Shown one piece after another: positions 30,283 to 39,531 of a stretch of 64,000 nt of DNA. Within the stretch, counting starts at the first letter, position 1, and each line of letters opens with the position of its first letter. Source of the stretch: JAJRVM01 sp963700515. Its GTDB lineage: Bacteria; Planctomycetota; Planctomycetia; Pirellulales; Pirellulaceae. The DNA lies in assembly GCA_963700515.1 (NCBI GenBank), contig CAVOXY010000032.1, forward strand, positions 228,928 through 292,927, given 5' to 3'. The notes below the pieces were generated by a model. The model saw nothing but the letters and a program-made list of their open reading frames with translations. It had not been told where the DNA came from and searched no databases. The position numbers and the translations under genes are program-made.

Positions 30283-30969
30283 TCATCGCACGATCTTACA
30301 GTCCGGCAATGCGTCCTGGAGTTCACCGACTTCTTTATCGGTGACGTTGGTGGTCTGCAGGTACACGAAATGTGGCGACATGAAGTAATCAACACCAATT
30401 AAATCACGCAGCCAACGCGGGCCTGGAGGCCTCGCGTCGCTTTGAATAATTGGCTTCGTTGAGACGTAGTTGTACTGGTGGTCGTAAACGACCACGCCGC
30501 CGAGCTCGCGAACACGTGCAAGCGATTTCCGCTGCTGCCTCGCTTGGCGTCAGCGATCCGACGACAGTCGCCTGCAATTCCTTAGCCTTGGTCGCGGCGG
30601 CCATGCCCGTGCCGCTAACTCCTGCGACCGGGCTTGCGACATTTGTGCCGCTCGGCCCGGAGAGATGTCCTGCCAGGTGGCGGCGAGTTCCCGCAATTGC
30701 TCCTTGGAGAATTGGACAACCTCCTTGATCTTCCGCATCTGATCTGCCGTCAGGCCGAGGTCCTTCTGAACTGCGTCCGACGCCAGTAGCCGAACCGGGA
30801 TGGAATTCTCATCCTTGTTGGTCACGAATTTCGCGCTACCTGCTTTCCTCTGTACCTGGGGCGTAGCTTGCTTTCGGTCTGCACTCTTCTTGGGCGCTGG
30901 CTGGCAGCCAGTCCATGCAAGTAACGCAGCGATAGTCAGCGCAACGAAATCCAATCTGCTCGTGTTCAT
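30283..30969 (-). pseudogene. Lipoprotein fused to a leucine-rich-family tail (frame changes)
   Basis: N-terminal lipoprotein signal (FVALTIAALLAWTGC) and a helical region with LGLTADQMRKIKEVVQFS, a type seen in planctomycete lipoproteins. After shifts near 30600 and 30520 the sequence becomes RELGGVVVYDHQYNY and GPRWLRDLIGVDYF, matching the middle and end of the protein at 42267-42845. The two halves belong to different families, so this looks like a chimera made by recombination between cassettes. Confidence 0.5.
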
Positions 30970-31462
30970 TGTCTTCAGTCCATCGGTGCGCTAATTGCAG
31001 GCGTAACAGGTGATTCGTAGGATTGGAGTTCTCGACAGCTGGCGACAATTTCCGCCACTTGACACACAAAACGACGATGTCTTTCGTGTGTTGGTCAGTG
31101 CCAACGCCCCGATTTCTAACCCGACCCAACACAACCGCTCAACGTCTTGTTGCTGACGCCTCCGCCGAGGCAGGCAAACACCGTGCATCAATCGGTCGAT
31201 ACTCGGGACTATTCTACCTCCGAACCACTGCTGGTTGGAGACAGGGGCGCTTGCGGCGCTACCGGGACTACCGTCCCCAGCTCTTCGCCCTCTCAGTCCC
31301 GGCCGTCCTTATCGTTCCATTCTCATCAACGTCGCCAGCGAGTTTCGTCTAGAGCTCGTCTACCGAGCCCATGTTTGAGCGAGCAACACAGGGTGGTTTC
31401 TTGGCACACTGCGTAACGACGTCATTGATGCACTGGCCGCGTTGCACCATCAACGGGAACTA
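30970..31462. other. Intergenic stretch, degenerate repeat traces
   Basis: 493 bases between two minus-strand genes. No gene supported. The words GCTGACGCCTCCGCCGAGGC (about 31153) and ATCAATCGGTCGAT (about 31187) resemble decayed parts of the cassette-border repeats. Confidence 0.35.
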
Positions 31463-32578
31463 TCAGTCAATCTCAATTTGTAGCTCTGTCTTTGGCAAGC
31501 CCCGGTATATTTCGAGTTGCGGTGCTGCCTTTTGACAATCGCGGACACCTGTGTCGGTGACCTGAGTATTCCCCAGATCCAGCTCTCGTAACTGCGTCAA
31601 TTGTCTGAGGTGTTTCAGTCCGGCATCAGTAACTCGCGACGCTCTCAAGTCCAGCCCTCTCAGCTGCGGCAGCCTCTTGAGGTGCACAAGTCCGGCATCG
31701 GAGATATCTGTGTCAGCCAGGCCCAACTCTTCAAGTTGTGTCAATCCCCTGAGGTGTTCCAGTCCCACGTCCGTGACCTTTGAGTCGGATAAAACCAGCG
31801 CCTGCAGTTGCGTCAATCCGTTGAAATGCTGAAATCCATTGCCCGTGACCGCAGTACCCTCCAGACTTAGAATCTCCAGTTGAGTCAATCCCTTAAGATG
31901 TTCCACACCAGCATCGGTGACACACGCCTTGTCAAGCGTTAGTACTTGCAACCGGGCCAAGTGTGCGAGGTGTCTTAGTCCACTGTTGGTAATCGAGGTG
32001 TTCGCCAATAATAGGGATTTGAGCTTGGTAAGCCCTTTAAGTTGTTCGATCCCGGAATCCGTGGTACGAGTATTGGAGAGATCCAACAATTCCAGGTTGT
32101 CCAGCTTTCTCAGAAACACCATGCCAGCACCAGTTACCTTTGTGCCGGACAGTTGGAGATCCGTCAGTTGGGTCATCGGCTCAAGAAGTCGCAGCGCATC
32201 ATCGGAGACTTCGGTTTGACTTAGATACAGCGTTTTCAATCGCACCAGTCGCTGGAGGTTAGCCAGTCCTGCACCAGTGATCCGTGTTTCCTCTGCTGAC
32301 AGTGCTTGGAGGTCAGGTAGGTCTTTGAGGGGCTCCAGTTCGCCGTCAGTGACGTGCGTGGCCCGCAGATCAACTCCAACCACGGAACCAACTGAGTTCT
32401 TGCTCACCCGACCGCCGATCTTCTCGATCGCCGATACGGCTCGTGCCATCCGGTCTGTTGTGGAGGCGTCTCTTGCCTGTTCCGCGCAGGGCGCCTTGGC
32501 ACACGTTGCAGACGCAAGCAACAGGTTCCACGCCATCATCGACACGAGTATGCATACAAGAACGTAACGGTGACTCAA
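31463..32578 (-). CDS. Secreted leucine-rich repeat protein
   Basis: 371 residues from a TTG at 32578 that has GGAGGAG seven bases upstream. Signal peptide (LVCILVSMMAWNLLLASATC), then about eleven repeats of 24 residues of the form L..L.GLT.L..L.L..T.VTDAGL, the bacterial LRR type abundant in planctomycetes. These repeats usually serve protein binding. No other domain. A longer in-frame start at 32731 has no better support. Confidence 0.82.
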   Translation of the reverse strand: MSHRYVLVCILVSMMAWNLLLASATCAKAPCAEQARDASTTDRMARAVSAIEKIGGRVSKNSVGSVVGVDLRATHVTDGELEPLKDLPDLQALSAEETRITGAGLANLQRLVRLKTLYLSQTEVSDDALRLLEPMTQLTDLQLSGTKVTGAGMVFLRKLDNLELLDLSNTRTTDSGIEQLKGLTKLKSLLLANTSITNSGLRHLAHLARLQVLTLDKACVTDAGVEHLKGLTQLEILSLEGTAVTGNGFQHFNGLTQLQALVLSDSKVTDVGLEHLRGLTQLEELGLADTDISDAGLVHLKRLPQLRGLDLRASRVTDAGLKHLRQLTQLRELDLGNTQVTDTGVRDCQKAAPQLEIYRGLPKTELQIEID

Positions 32579-32684
32579 CTGTACTCCTCCAAATCGTGAT
32601 GATGCGGTGATGAACTTCGTCTCATAAGTGGGTCCATGCTTGGGACCGCCGCCCCGCTGACCACTAAATCGAAACGTGGTGGTC

Positions 32685-33264
32685 TCACCAGTAGCCTGCT
32701 CGCTGAAACGCCGTCTGCGTTTTCGCATCATACCAAATCGTGAATCCTGCTCCGTTACTCGCGACGGGTCCGTCGTATTCCGTCAGATTCATCGGGAATC
32801 TTCCACTCGAGCCCTTCAAAGATCGCCCCGGTGAACTCGCGACCGACCTTCTGCTCCAGATTCTTGTCACGCCGACGGATGATCGAGTCTTGGCCGAACT
32901 GTGCCCATACGCCGTCGAGCCATTCGTCGAGTTCAGCTTGGGTGATAGTGAATCTCGCGCGATATCCCATCGGCGTTTTGTCGAGGGTGATCCTTCGGGC
33001 GGCTGGAGGCAGGTAGCGTTCCACTCGGACATCATCGACGTTGGCGAAGTCTGGAATGTCAAACACACCAAAGCGATGCGTGTCCACAACGGATTTGACT
33101 GCTGCACAGGTGGGAACGAACGCCAGGACGACAATAATCGTCGAAATCAGGAGCGTCTTCGTCCGCTTCCATTTGAGTAGTGGCGCACTCGCCGTGGCTA
33201 CTGCCACTATTCCAGCGCACAGCCAGAACGTGATCTTCAATGGCAGGATAATTGGCCAGAGCAC
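32685..33264 (-). CDS. Membrane-anchored hypothetical protein (one frame change)
   Basis: About 192 residues from GTG at 33264 (AGGAG eight bases upstream). Two N-terminal membrane helices (ITFWLCAGIVAVATA, LLISTIIVVLAFVPTC), then a soluble domain with RFTITQAELDEWLDGVW. A frame change near 32775 leads into FPMNLTEYDGPVASNGAGF and the true end AFQRAGYW. Not recognised. One gene of the minus-strand block; a remnant of the type d repeat lies just upstream. Confidence 0.6.
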
Positions 33265-33452
33265 GTCAGATGCTCCTATCGTTGGAGGTCGCTGTGCAGT
33301 GAACCGTGGGGCTGTATCGGCAACAAACGGTGGATTGTTGACGACACCCATCAACTGCGCTCGCTGATGAGTTGATGACACAATCCGTCCGCGAGGCAGC
33401 TACTGCTCTCTCAAGGGTCGTCCTTTCACCGGTGTATTCTCCTGTGGCACAG

Positions 33453-34304
33453 TTACTTGCCTTCGGCGGCGTCGATGTCGGCGATTTTCTTCTTGAGTGG
33501 CTCACTTTCAATTGTCGCAAGTGCATCTGGATAGTAGTATCGAATCCTGACGAGTGCGGGCTTTCCGTCCCAAGCACCATTCGCGTGGTCGCGGTCAGAC
33601 ATCAGCGATTCCATATGCTGTTGTTTCGTAAGGTTGCACCAATCGCGTCTGATGTTAACGATAAGGTCAGGCGATTCGATGGGCGAGTTGACAACCATGC
33701 ATCCAGATGGTTGGTATCGCACCGCCAGCAGATTGCGATTCACAATCTGACCAATCAACACGAAGCATACATCTCCAATCTTCACCACGTACTTACCGGA
33801 AAACCCTCTTTCCAACATATTATTCAGGAAATTGCTTGGTTTCGAGTCTTTCTGTTCATTTCGGTCACGAGGATCGTATTCGTCGTCAAACCAGCGTGTA
33901 GTGATTGGGAACTGATCCCCCACTGTGAGCTTTGTTGGACGCTTGTCACCCAGATGGGAAATGAGCGTTGGTATCGCATCAACTCCGAGCTGGACGATTC
34001 GGGACATGGCTGGATTGGCCGTCGGTGCTTGTGACCCCAAGACACCGCCAGAGAACCGGGCGTCATCGTCAGCTGCTAGAAACGCAGTTGCGGAAGCAGT
34101 TGGATGCAAACCGACGGCAATCATATCAAGGTCACAAAGATCGTCGATCAACCGCTCGACGTTCGCATCACACGGAATATCACTGAAAATCGGTGCCTCG
34201 GGACTTGCGATGATTTCCCCGGTCGACTCGTCTTGATGCGATTCTGAGCACCCGCTGACCAAAATCAAGCACGTTGCCAGAAGCAGGAATATTTCGCTTC
34301 GCAT
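33453..34304 (-). CDS. Hypothetical lipoprotein
   Basis: 283 residues. Lipobox LILVSGC within MRSEIFLLLATCLILVSGC. Contains VERLIDDLCDLDMIAVGL and VQLGVDAIPTLISHLGD, a HEAT-like pattern, followed by a beta-rich C-terminal part ending KKKIADIDAAEGK. Typical of planctomycete secreted proteins of unknown function. Start taken at the ATG next to the signal peptide. Confidence 0.65.
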   Translation of the reverse strand: MRSEIFLLLATCLILVSGCSESHQDESTGEIIASPEAPIFSDIPCDANVERLIDDLCDLDMIAVGLHPTASATAFLAADDDARFSGGVLGSQAPTANPAMSRIVQLGVDAIPTLISHLGDKRPTKLTVGDQFPITTRWFDDEYDPRDRNEQKDSKPSNFLNNMLERGFSGKYVVKIGDVCFVLIGQIVNRNLLAVRYQPSGCMVVNSPIESPDLIVNIRRDWCNLTKQQHMESLMSDRDHANGAWDGKPALVRIRYYYPDALATIESEPLKKKIADIDAAEGK

Positions 34305-34440
34305 ACGGCAGGAGCCTTGCACTAGCCTGTGCGAGAATTCAGCTCAACCTATTCACACAGAACAGGTTCTTCCATAACAGTTCGCTGTCACCAATCCTTC
34401 GATTCTCGGAGCACGTTCACCGCGCGATTCTACCGGCTTC

Positions 34441-34516
34441 TGCCCCGCCACCATACATCGACTTCCGGATGCCTCAGCGGAAGTATGCGCCCCGGCGAGC
34501 AGCAATCGGTGGTTTG
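34441..34516 (-). repeat. attC-like repeat, type c
   Basis: Contains CATCGACTTCCGGATGCCTC and ends GCGAGCAGCAATCGGTGG. Left arm CCGCCACC can pair with the right border CGGTGG. Lies between two minus-strand genes. Confidence 0.65.
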
Positions 34517-34538
34517 AAGACGCTTGTCGGAAACCTGT

Positions 34539-35072
34539 CTATCTGTGTTTGATCTCTCCGTGAAACGACGTGACCACCGCGACCAATTCGGACGTAAACG
34601 CGCTCGCGTAATACGCCGCCTGCTCGACCGGAAAAACTGGAAACTTCTCCAGTTCTTCGTTCGGCTTGAATGCGACTCGACCTGTTTCGTACGCAAACAT
34701 TGACCACACTTGTCGGTCCAACGATTTGCGATGATCATAATCCGGGAGGGCATCTCTGTGCTCTGTCGTATATGCAGTCAGCTGTTCGATATTGAACTCC
34801 ACCGGCTGTGCAAGAGCCTTTCCATTCACCTCGAACACAGTAAACCGAGGAGAATTGTCTTTCGGGACTCCTGACGGAAGAGCCCAACGTCCGCGCACCG
34901 TCATTTTCTCGCCCAACGGTTTTCTGAGTCGCCCTATCAGCACGACAGAGCGGCCTATGTTCTCAACCTGGATCTTGATTTTTGCTTCACTCATTTGCGC
35001 ATGGGCGAGGGGTATGACTGCGCATACACCTATGCTGAGCAGCACGGCTGTAGTCAATATCAGTCTGAACAA
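34539..35072 (-). CDS. Secreted hypothetical protein
   Basis: 177 residues from TTG at 35072 with AAGGAG seven bases upstream. Signal peptide (LILTTAVLLSIGVCAVIPLA, cleaved near AHA). Mature part starts KIKIQVENIGRSVVLIG and looks like an all-beta domain. Ends TSFHGEIKHR. Function unknown. A longer reading to 35231 would cover the repeat at 35101 and is rejected. Confidence 0.6.
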   Translation of the reverse strand: MFRLILTTAVLLSIGVCAVIPLAHAQMSEAKIKIQVENIGRSVVLIGRLRKPLGEKMTVRGRWALPSGVPKDNSPRFTVFEVNGKALAQPVEFNIEQLTAYTTEHRDALPDYDHRKSLDRQVWSMFAYETGRVAFKPNEELEKFPVFPVEQAAYYASAFTSELVAVVTSFHGEIKHR

Positions 35073-35100
35073 TTGGACTCCTTTCTTGCAACCGATCCAG

Positions 35101-35167
35101 CACGGCCACTCACATCGGCCTTCGCATGCCTCTGCCGCGTTAGGCTGGGTCTGTTCGGAATACGGTC
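35101..35167 (-). repeat. attC-like repeat, type a
   Basis: Minus-strand reading: GTATTCCGAACAGAC, then GCCTAAC, GCAGAGGCATGCGAAGG. The expected GTTGGGC is altered to GTGAGTG here. Confidence 0.65.
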
Positions 35168-35258
35168 GAATGTTGCACGACTCAGGAAACGTCTGAGTTG
35201 GCAGGACGGTTGCTATCATAACGCCAGTCAACGGGGGCCCGAAGGCCCGACCTGACTT

Positions 35259-35852
35259 TCACTTCGCAGGTTGTAGCACGTCAGCCGCTTCGCTTTGTTC
35301 GCGATCATGGCTGAGCTTTGGTTCAAGAACGGAATTGACGGAGCCGACAAAGAGATTCTCCGGGAGCGGACCATGAGACGGCTTTCCGAACACCCACTCG
35401 TACTCACATGGAAGGCAGGCAATGGCGTTACTCGTCGAAACATATGTCCGCGTCTCTTTCGGTTTCAATTCGACTATCTCGTTTGTTCGGGCGAACGTGG
35501 GAGTATCGAGATCGTCGGCTTTGGCGAAGGGCACCTGCCCACCAGAAAACACACCAACGGGTGGAAACGCGATCCGAACGGGGACGGGCAAAGTGTTTGT
35601 GAACTCGAAAGTCAGGTCGCACACAACAAGATCTGCTCCACCGCCATCCTGCTTGATTCGCTCCTTTACCTCGTACAAGGTCTTCAGCTTAAGCGGCTGC
35701 AGACGTTGCGGCATGCCCGTAGCGGACACCTGGATCGAGATAGCTGGCTCTTGAGTCTGCAAACAACCTACTACAAGCAGCGCTACGATGACTGAGGCAC
35801 ACGTCACGGATTTCCAAACCACCTGCGTCACCAAGCGGTGCTTTCTATTCAT
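35259..35852 (-). CDS. Hypothetical lipoprotein
   Basis: 197 residues. Signal with lipobox VALLVVGC. The mature part shows LVVCDLTFEFTNTLPVPVRI and PFAKADDLDTPTF, a beta-sandwich pattern like secreted Ig-like proteins. Not recognised. Cassette-block gene; a repeat lies on each side. Confidence 0.62.
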   Translation of the reverse strand: MNRKHRLVTQVVWKSVTCASVIVALLVVGCLQTQEPAISIQVSATGMPQRLQPLKLKTLYEVKERIKQDGGGADLVVCDLTFEFTNTLPVPVRIAFPPVGVFSGGQVPFAKADDLDTPTFARTNEIVELKPKETRTYVSTSNAIACLPCEYEWVFGKPSHGPLPENLFVGSVNSVLEPKLSHDREQSEAADVLQPAK

Positions 35853-35990
35853 TCGGTCACCTGCGACAATCCTGATTGATCGGAACGCCTTGGCAACGGC
35901 ACTGTAAGCTCGGCGTTAGCCATCCGGTTCGAGTCTCACATTTCGTTCGATTTCCGCAGGCTTCCAACAACCCCATCTTAACCGTTTCTC

Positions 35991-36064
35991 GCCCAGCCGC
36001 TCCATATCGACCGGCGGATGCCTCTACAGAGTTAGGCCCGGTCAATTCGTTTATCGGTGGTATG
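35991..36064 (-). repeat. attC-like repeat, type b
   Basis: Minus-strand reading: ACCACCGATAAACGAATTG, GGCCTAAC, GTAGAGGCATCCGCCGGTCG. The right border is CGGTGG on the plus strand at about 36055-36060. Confidence 0.65.
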
Positions 36065-36081
36065 CTAAGAAAACCGAACAA

Positions 36082-36846
36082 CTAAGGTGGCTCCGACGAG
36101 TTTATGCGACTCTTCACGGAGTTGTCATGACTGCCGGAAGCCGGGCGGGCAGCTGGTTGAACCGTGCGTGAGCCCAATGTGTTCTCCACGTTCGGATCGG
36201 CAATGCTCGATTCCGCGACGGATTTGTCGCACCACCGCCGCTGCTGCCAGATGTGTAGCAGGCGGCCGATTGCGATGACTCCTGACGATATGACAACAAA
36301 CGCAACGCAGCCAAGACCAATGGAGAACGGTGCCTTCAGGTACATGGGAATCGCCCATAAATGCCTCGCGGGAGGCCACTCGGGCATCATGGCACTCAGG
36401 TCATCACGAGCCCTGTACAAAGTCATCAGGGTGGCGATGACTGCAATTACGATCATCACAGTAGTCAGGCTCAACTGCGTCAGACGCGCACCGCGTAACC
36501 ACTTTTTCAAAACCAGTGCGGTGCTGGTCAACATCAACAGTGCGGCAGCGGAGTCAACCATCAACCCACTGACGCGCCACATGTCCCTGACGCTGGTACT
36601 TTGTGGACCGATTCGTTTCCCTTGGTAAATCATCCCATACGTCGTAACGGTGGTCCACCGCAGCCGATACTGAGCTGGCCAACCATAGTGGTCCAGGTAC
36701 CAGTCTTCGTCTGCAGTAAGCCAGCCTGCTCGTAGGCCGCCACCGCCCGACGGCGACAGATTGCCCCATGCCAGTGCCGACGCAATCATGCTCCATGCCA
36801 TGACGGCAACAAGGCGGGGAACATCGATGCGTCGAGACTGCGTCAT
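36082..36846 (-). CDS. Multi-pass membrane protein of unknown function
   Basis: 254 residues. Four predicted membrane helices: LVAVMAWSMIASALAWG, LMVDSAAALLMLTSTALVL, LTTVMIVIAVIATLMTLY and IGLGCVAFVVISSGVIAIG. A conserved extracytoplasmic loop with GWPAQYRLRWTTVTTYG is typical of paralogous planctomycete membrane proteins. Start at 36846 rather than 36945, where the extension has no family character. Confidence 0.6.
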   Translation of the reverse strand: MTQSRRIDVPRLVAVMAWSMIASALAWGNLSPSGGGGLRAGWLTADEDWYLDHYGWPAQYRLRWTTVTTYGMIYQGKRIGPQSTSVRDMWRVSGLMVDSAAALLMLTSTALVLKKWLRGARLTQLSLTTVMIVIAVIATLMTLYRARDDLSAMMPEWPPARHLWAIPMYLKAPFSIGLGCVAFVVISSGVIAIGRLLHIWQQRRWCDKSVAESSIADPNVENTLGSRTVQPAARPASGSHDNSVKSRINSSEPP

Positions 36847-36979
36847 ATGGAAGCGTTGGTTGGTCAACTCGGTGCTGGAAGACCGGATGCACAGCGAAGG
36901 TTCACGGTCAAGCATCCTTCGAAGAAACCGTTCGATTCTCAGCAACCGCCGACGCCTCCAGGATACCGACTTCCGTCAC

Positions 36980-37045
36980 GGTGCGTCCACGAGCATCCCG
37001 ATGCCTCTACGGGGGCATGCGTCCCGCGAGCAACAAAGGGTCGAT
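36980..37045 (-). repeat. attC-like repeat, type c, diverged
   Basis: Plus-strand words GAGCATCCCGATGCCTCTAC and GCGAGCAACAAAGGGTCG. Border degenerate. Confidence 0.5.
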
Positions 37046-37074
37046 TATTGAAACAAAGTCACAAGCTCTGCCCG

Positions 37075-37782
37075 TCATTGGTCGGGCACGCCCTGATGCT
37101 CAGCAGCGTCTGCAAGCCCGCGCATGTCACGTAACACTCTTGTCATTTGCACTAACACCAGCAGTAGCACGATGGCGATGAGCGACCAAGCGAACCAAAA
37201 CAGGCGTTTCTCGTCAATTAGGCTTGGTTGTTCAAGCCATCCGGCGGCAATGAGGCCGAAACCAGGTTGGCCGGGCACGTCAGCCATAGGCGTTCCGGAC
37301 TCGTCCGTACGTTCGTACAGTGACAGGCTGATACGTTTCAAACGATCTGGTCTGCCGAAGGTATAAATGCAGATGCCTCCATAGTCCATTACACCAGTAT
37401 CATCGTGACAACGCCCTTTCACGTCGCCGTTTGGCAAAACCACCACATGAGCAAGCCCGTCAAAGGGAACGGGAATTGTGTGTTCGAGCGCGTAATCAGT
37501 TCCACGCAGCATGAGGGTACTATCAGTTGCGACCTCGAACGCACCATACCGCGTGTAGGCGACCTCACCTGCCTGCCAGTCCTGCAACATGAAATACCCT
37601 TCACCCACAATGGCCAAATCCAGTGGCTCACCGGTATGGACGATGGTTGGTCGTGCCAGTCGGTTTGCTACTGCCATGGCCACAGCGAAAACACCTATGC
37701 CAGCCAGAAATGCCATGAAGCCAAACCGCAATGCTCCGCTTCCTTTCCTCGTGTTTCCGAAAAGGCTCGTCACCTGGGGCAT
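37075..37782 (-). CDS. Membrane-anchored protein with a FlgG/FlgE-like rod-hook domain
   Basis: 235 residues. N-terminal membrane helix (ALRFGFMAFLAGIGVFAVAM), a soluble domain of about 140 residues, and a C-terminal membrane helix (WFAWSLIAIVLLLVLVQM). The soluble part follows the D1 region of rod/hook proteins: LDLAIVGEGYFMLQDWQ, GEVAYTRYGAFEVATD, VVLPNGDV, then ISLSLYERTDESGTP, PGQPGFGLIAAGWLEQPS. The D0 helices needed for polymerisation are absent. A flagellar rod fold tied to the membrane is inferred; the cellular role is unknown. Confidence 0.68.
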   Translation of the reverse strand: MPQVTSLFGNTRKGSGALRFGFMAFLAGIGVFAVAMAVANRLARPTIVHTGEPLDLAIVGEGYFMLQDWQAGEVAYTRYGAFEVATDSTLMLRGTDYALEHTIPVPFDGLAHVVVLPNGDVKGRCHDDTGVMDYGGICIYTFGRPDRLKRISLSLYERTDESGTPMADVPGQPGFGLIAAGWLEQPSLIDEKRLFWFAWSLIAIVLLLVLVQMTRVLRDMRGLADAAEHQGVPDQ

Positions 37783-37973
37783 GTCACTCGGGCCTCTTGT
37801 CTGACATAATGACTGCCCTCGCACTTTAGTTTCAAAACCGGTCGTTTTCTGGGACGCCCATAGCGATGAGTATCGCGCGGTGGTCGCCAACGATGCTCCA
37901 CATCAAGTCCCGCCGGACCCGCCCTGGCGGACTCATTCTCCTGTCATCACAGTACCCTGCGAGAAACCTCCGG

Positions 37974-38573
37974 CTACTTGTAGTCGGGTGGAAAGTCAGG
38001 GAATAACGAGCGAACTTTCTGATTGTCAAGTTCTGAGCCATCGACGTATTTCCAGGTAGCCGTCCCTTTTCTTTGAACGCCGAATTGGAATTGCAGGCTC
38101 TCGATTCGATGCTCGTTCACAGAAATAATGTTCTTGGTTCGCAAAATGACAAAACGATTGTCATCGGTTTCCAAAAACACTGGAGGATCTGGGAAGGCAA
38201 TAGATTCCAATTTCATATTGTGCGATTGGAATTGCGATAGGAGAGTCTTCAGGGCTGATTTCGCCGTTGTTTCTCCGCCCATCATATCGATTATCTTTGG
38301 GTGAGTATATCTGTAGACGGTATCAACGTCGGCTCTGTAAACGGCGTCGAGAAACTCTCGTACATCTTGCTGCACAATCTCGTCGTCGGAAGGTTGAGTT
38401 CCCTTAGGTGTACGTTGGCTCTCAATCCGTGGTGAAGTGGCGTGAGTATCACGTACAGCAACTGTTGCCTGTGGCGATGCCGCGGCGGAACCTGGATTCT
38501 GTGGCTTGTCCGTGCCGCATCCAACGTAGACGGAGGTCGCAAGCAAAGCAAAAAGTGTGGTGGAATGCGTCAC
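37974..38573 (-). CDS. Hypothetical lipoprotein
   Basis: 199 residues from GTG at 38573. Lipobox SVYVGC. After a low-complexity linker comes a small alpha+beta domain (DVREFLDAVYRADVDTVYRY, THPKIIDMMGGE) that resembles NTF2-like folds. GTTAGGC, a perfect integron core word, lies immediately upstream on the same strand (38583-38577). Confidence 0.6.
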   Translation of the reverse strand: MTHSTTLFALLATSVYVGCGTDKPQNPGSAAASPQATVAVRDTHATSPRIESQRTPKGTQPSDDEIVQQDVREFLDAVYRADVDTVYRYTHPKIIDMMGGETTAKSALKTLLSQFQSHNMKLESIAFPDPPVFLETDDNRFVILRTKNIISVNEHRIESLQFQFGVQRKGTATWKYVDGSELDNQKVRSLFPDFPPDYK

Positions 38574-38638
38574 GATGCCTAACGCCTGCTAAGAACTAAG
38601 AACGAAACGACCGCAGGGCAACTAATAACTAATAACCT

Positions 38639-38856
38639 TCGATTCTCGCCGCAATTCAAAAACCCACGCGGAGATGAGTTGTTGAACTTCGCCCTGGGGC
38701 CACTGCCCGGGGGCCAGGACCATGCCTCCCAACACCAAATCCTATTCTGACACAACGCCCTCATTCTAGTCCACCCGATTCCCCGCAGCATCCATCGCCT
38801 CCTCGGCCCCTCTGCCGGGTCACTGGGCTGGGTCGGCAGCAAACGGTGGTATTGTT
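38639..38856 (-). repeat. Type d dispersed repeat, copy 2
   Basis: Near-identical to copies at 29411 and 43476. Ends GCAGCAAACGGTGG on the plus strand. Confidence 0.82.
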
Positions 38857-38873
38857 GACGCATGACGATGCTA

Positions 38874-39404
38874 TCACGCTCTTGTGCGACCAGTTCCGTG
38901 CGACATCGAACAACACCACCAAACGTAAATGTACGCGATATACGCCAACGAGATCAGCACGGTGTCCAAGTGATGAATGTGCTGAAGGCCGTACATCACG
39001 TACTCTGACTCGACAAGCAGCATCGCAATACCCGTGAACGACGCGATGAGCCCCCAACTCCAAGTGAATCTATCAACTCGTGGGATTATGACAAATCTAG
39101 TGGAGCAACCGATGCCGAAAATGATCAGGAACGTTGCAACGGGGAAGAAGAAAACTGTCGCCATCAACTGCCCACCGACTCCAATGACGTATGAATCAGT
39201 TGTTGTTCCAAATCCCTCGTGACCTGCGATGTCCTTGTAGAACCAGAAGTCGCGCAACGGATTAGTTGCAAACATTACGATCCCAAGAACGCAAAGAGCG
39301 ACTTTTGCCATGAGAGAGAACGACGAGGCCCCTGCAGAGTCAGGCGGTGACGCTACAGCGTCATTGGAGGCATCACTGGGTGAATCGTATGGATTCGCCG
39401 TCAT
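38874..39404 (-). CDS. Membrane protein of unknown function
   Basis: 176 residues. Short polar N-terminus (MTANPYDSPSDASNDA, a common start in planctomycete membrane proteins), then four helices including VALCVLGIVMFATNP, MATVFFFPVATFLIIFGIGC and LISLAYIAYIYVWWCC. No known family recognised. Its start lies just after the attC site at 39443 on the minus strand. Confidence 0.6.
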   Translation of the reverse strand: MTANPYDSPSDASNDAVASPPDSAGASSFSLMAKVALCVLGIVMFATNPLRDFWFYKDIAGHEGFGTTTDSYVIGVGGQLMATVFFFPVATFLIIFGIGCSTRFVIIPRVDRFTWSWGLIASFTGIAMLLVESEYVMYGLQHIHHLDTVLISLAYIAYIYVWWCCSMSHGTGRTRA

Positions 39405-39442
39405 TCGCTAGTCTCAATCCGATAAATCGGTGGTTTTATGGG

Positions 39443-39530
39443 ACCGAACGGCACGGATCACGCGGCGGCCAAAAAGGCCCGCCATCAGGATCGACCCGAT
39501 CTGCCGCTCGGTTGCAATCGATGGTTCGGC
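39443..39530 (-). repeat. attC site downstream of the toxin gene
   Basis: Minus strand: R'' GCCGAAC (39530-39524) starts one base after the toxin stop; R' GTTCGGT (39449-39443). Inner arms ATTGCAACCGAGCGG and CCGCCGCGTGATCC pair imperfectly, with extra unpaired bases on the R''-side arm, as attC requires. Length 88 bases. Core is GTTCGGY instead of the textbook GTTRRRY. Confidence 0.6.
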
Positions 39531-39531
39531 C

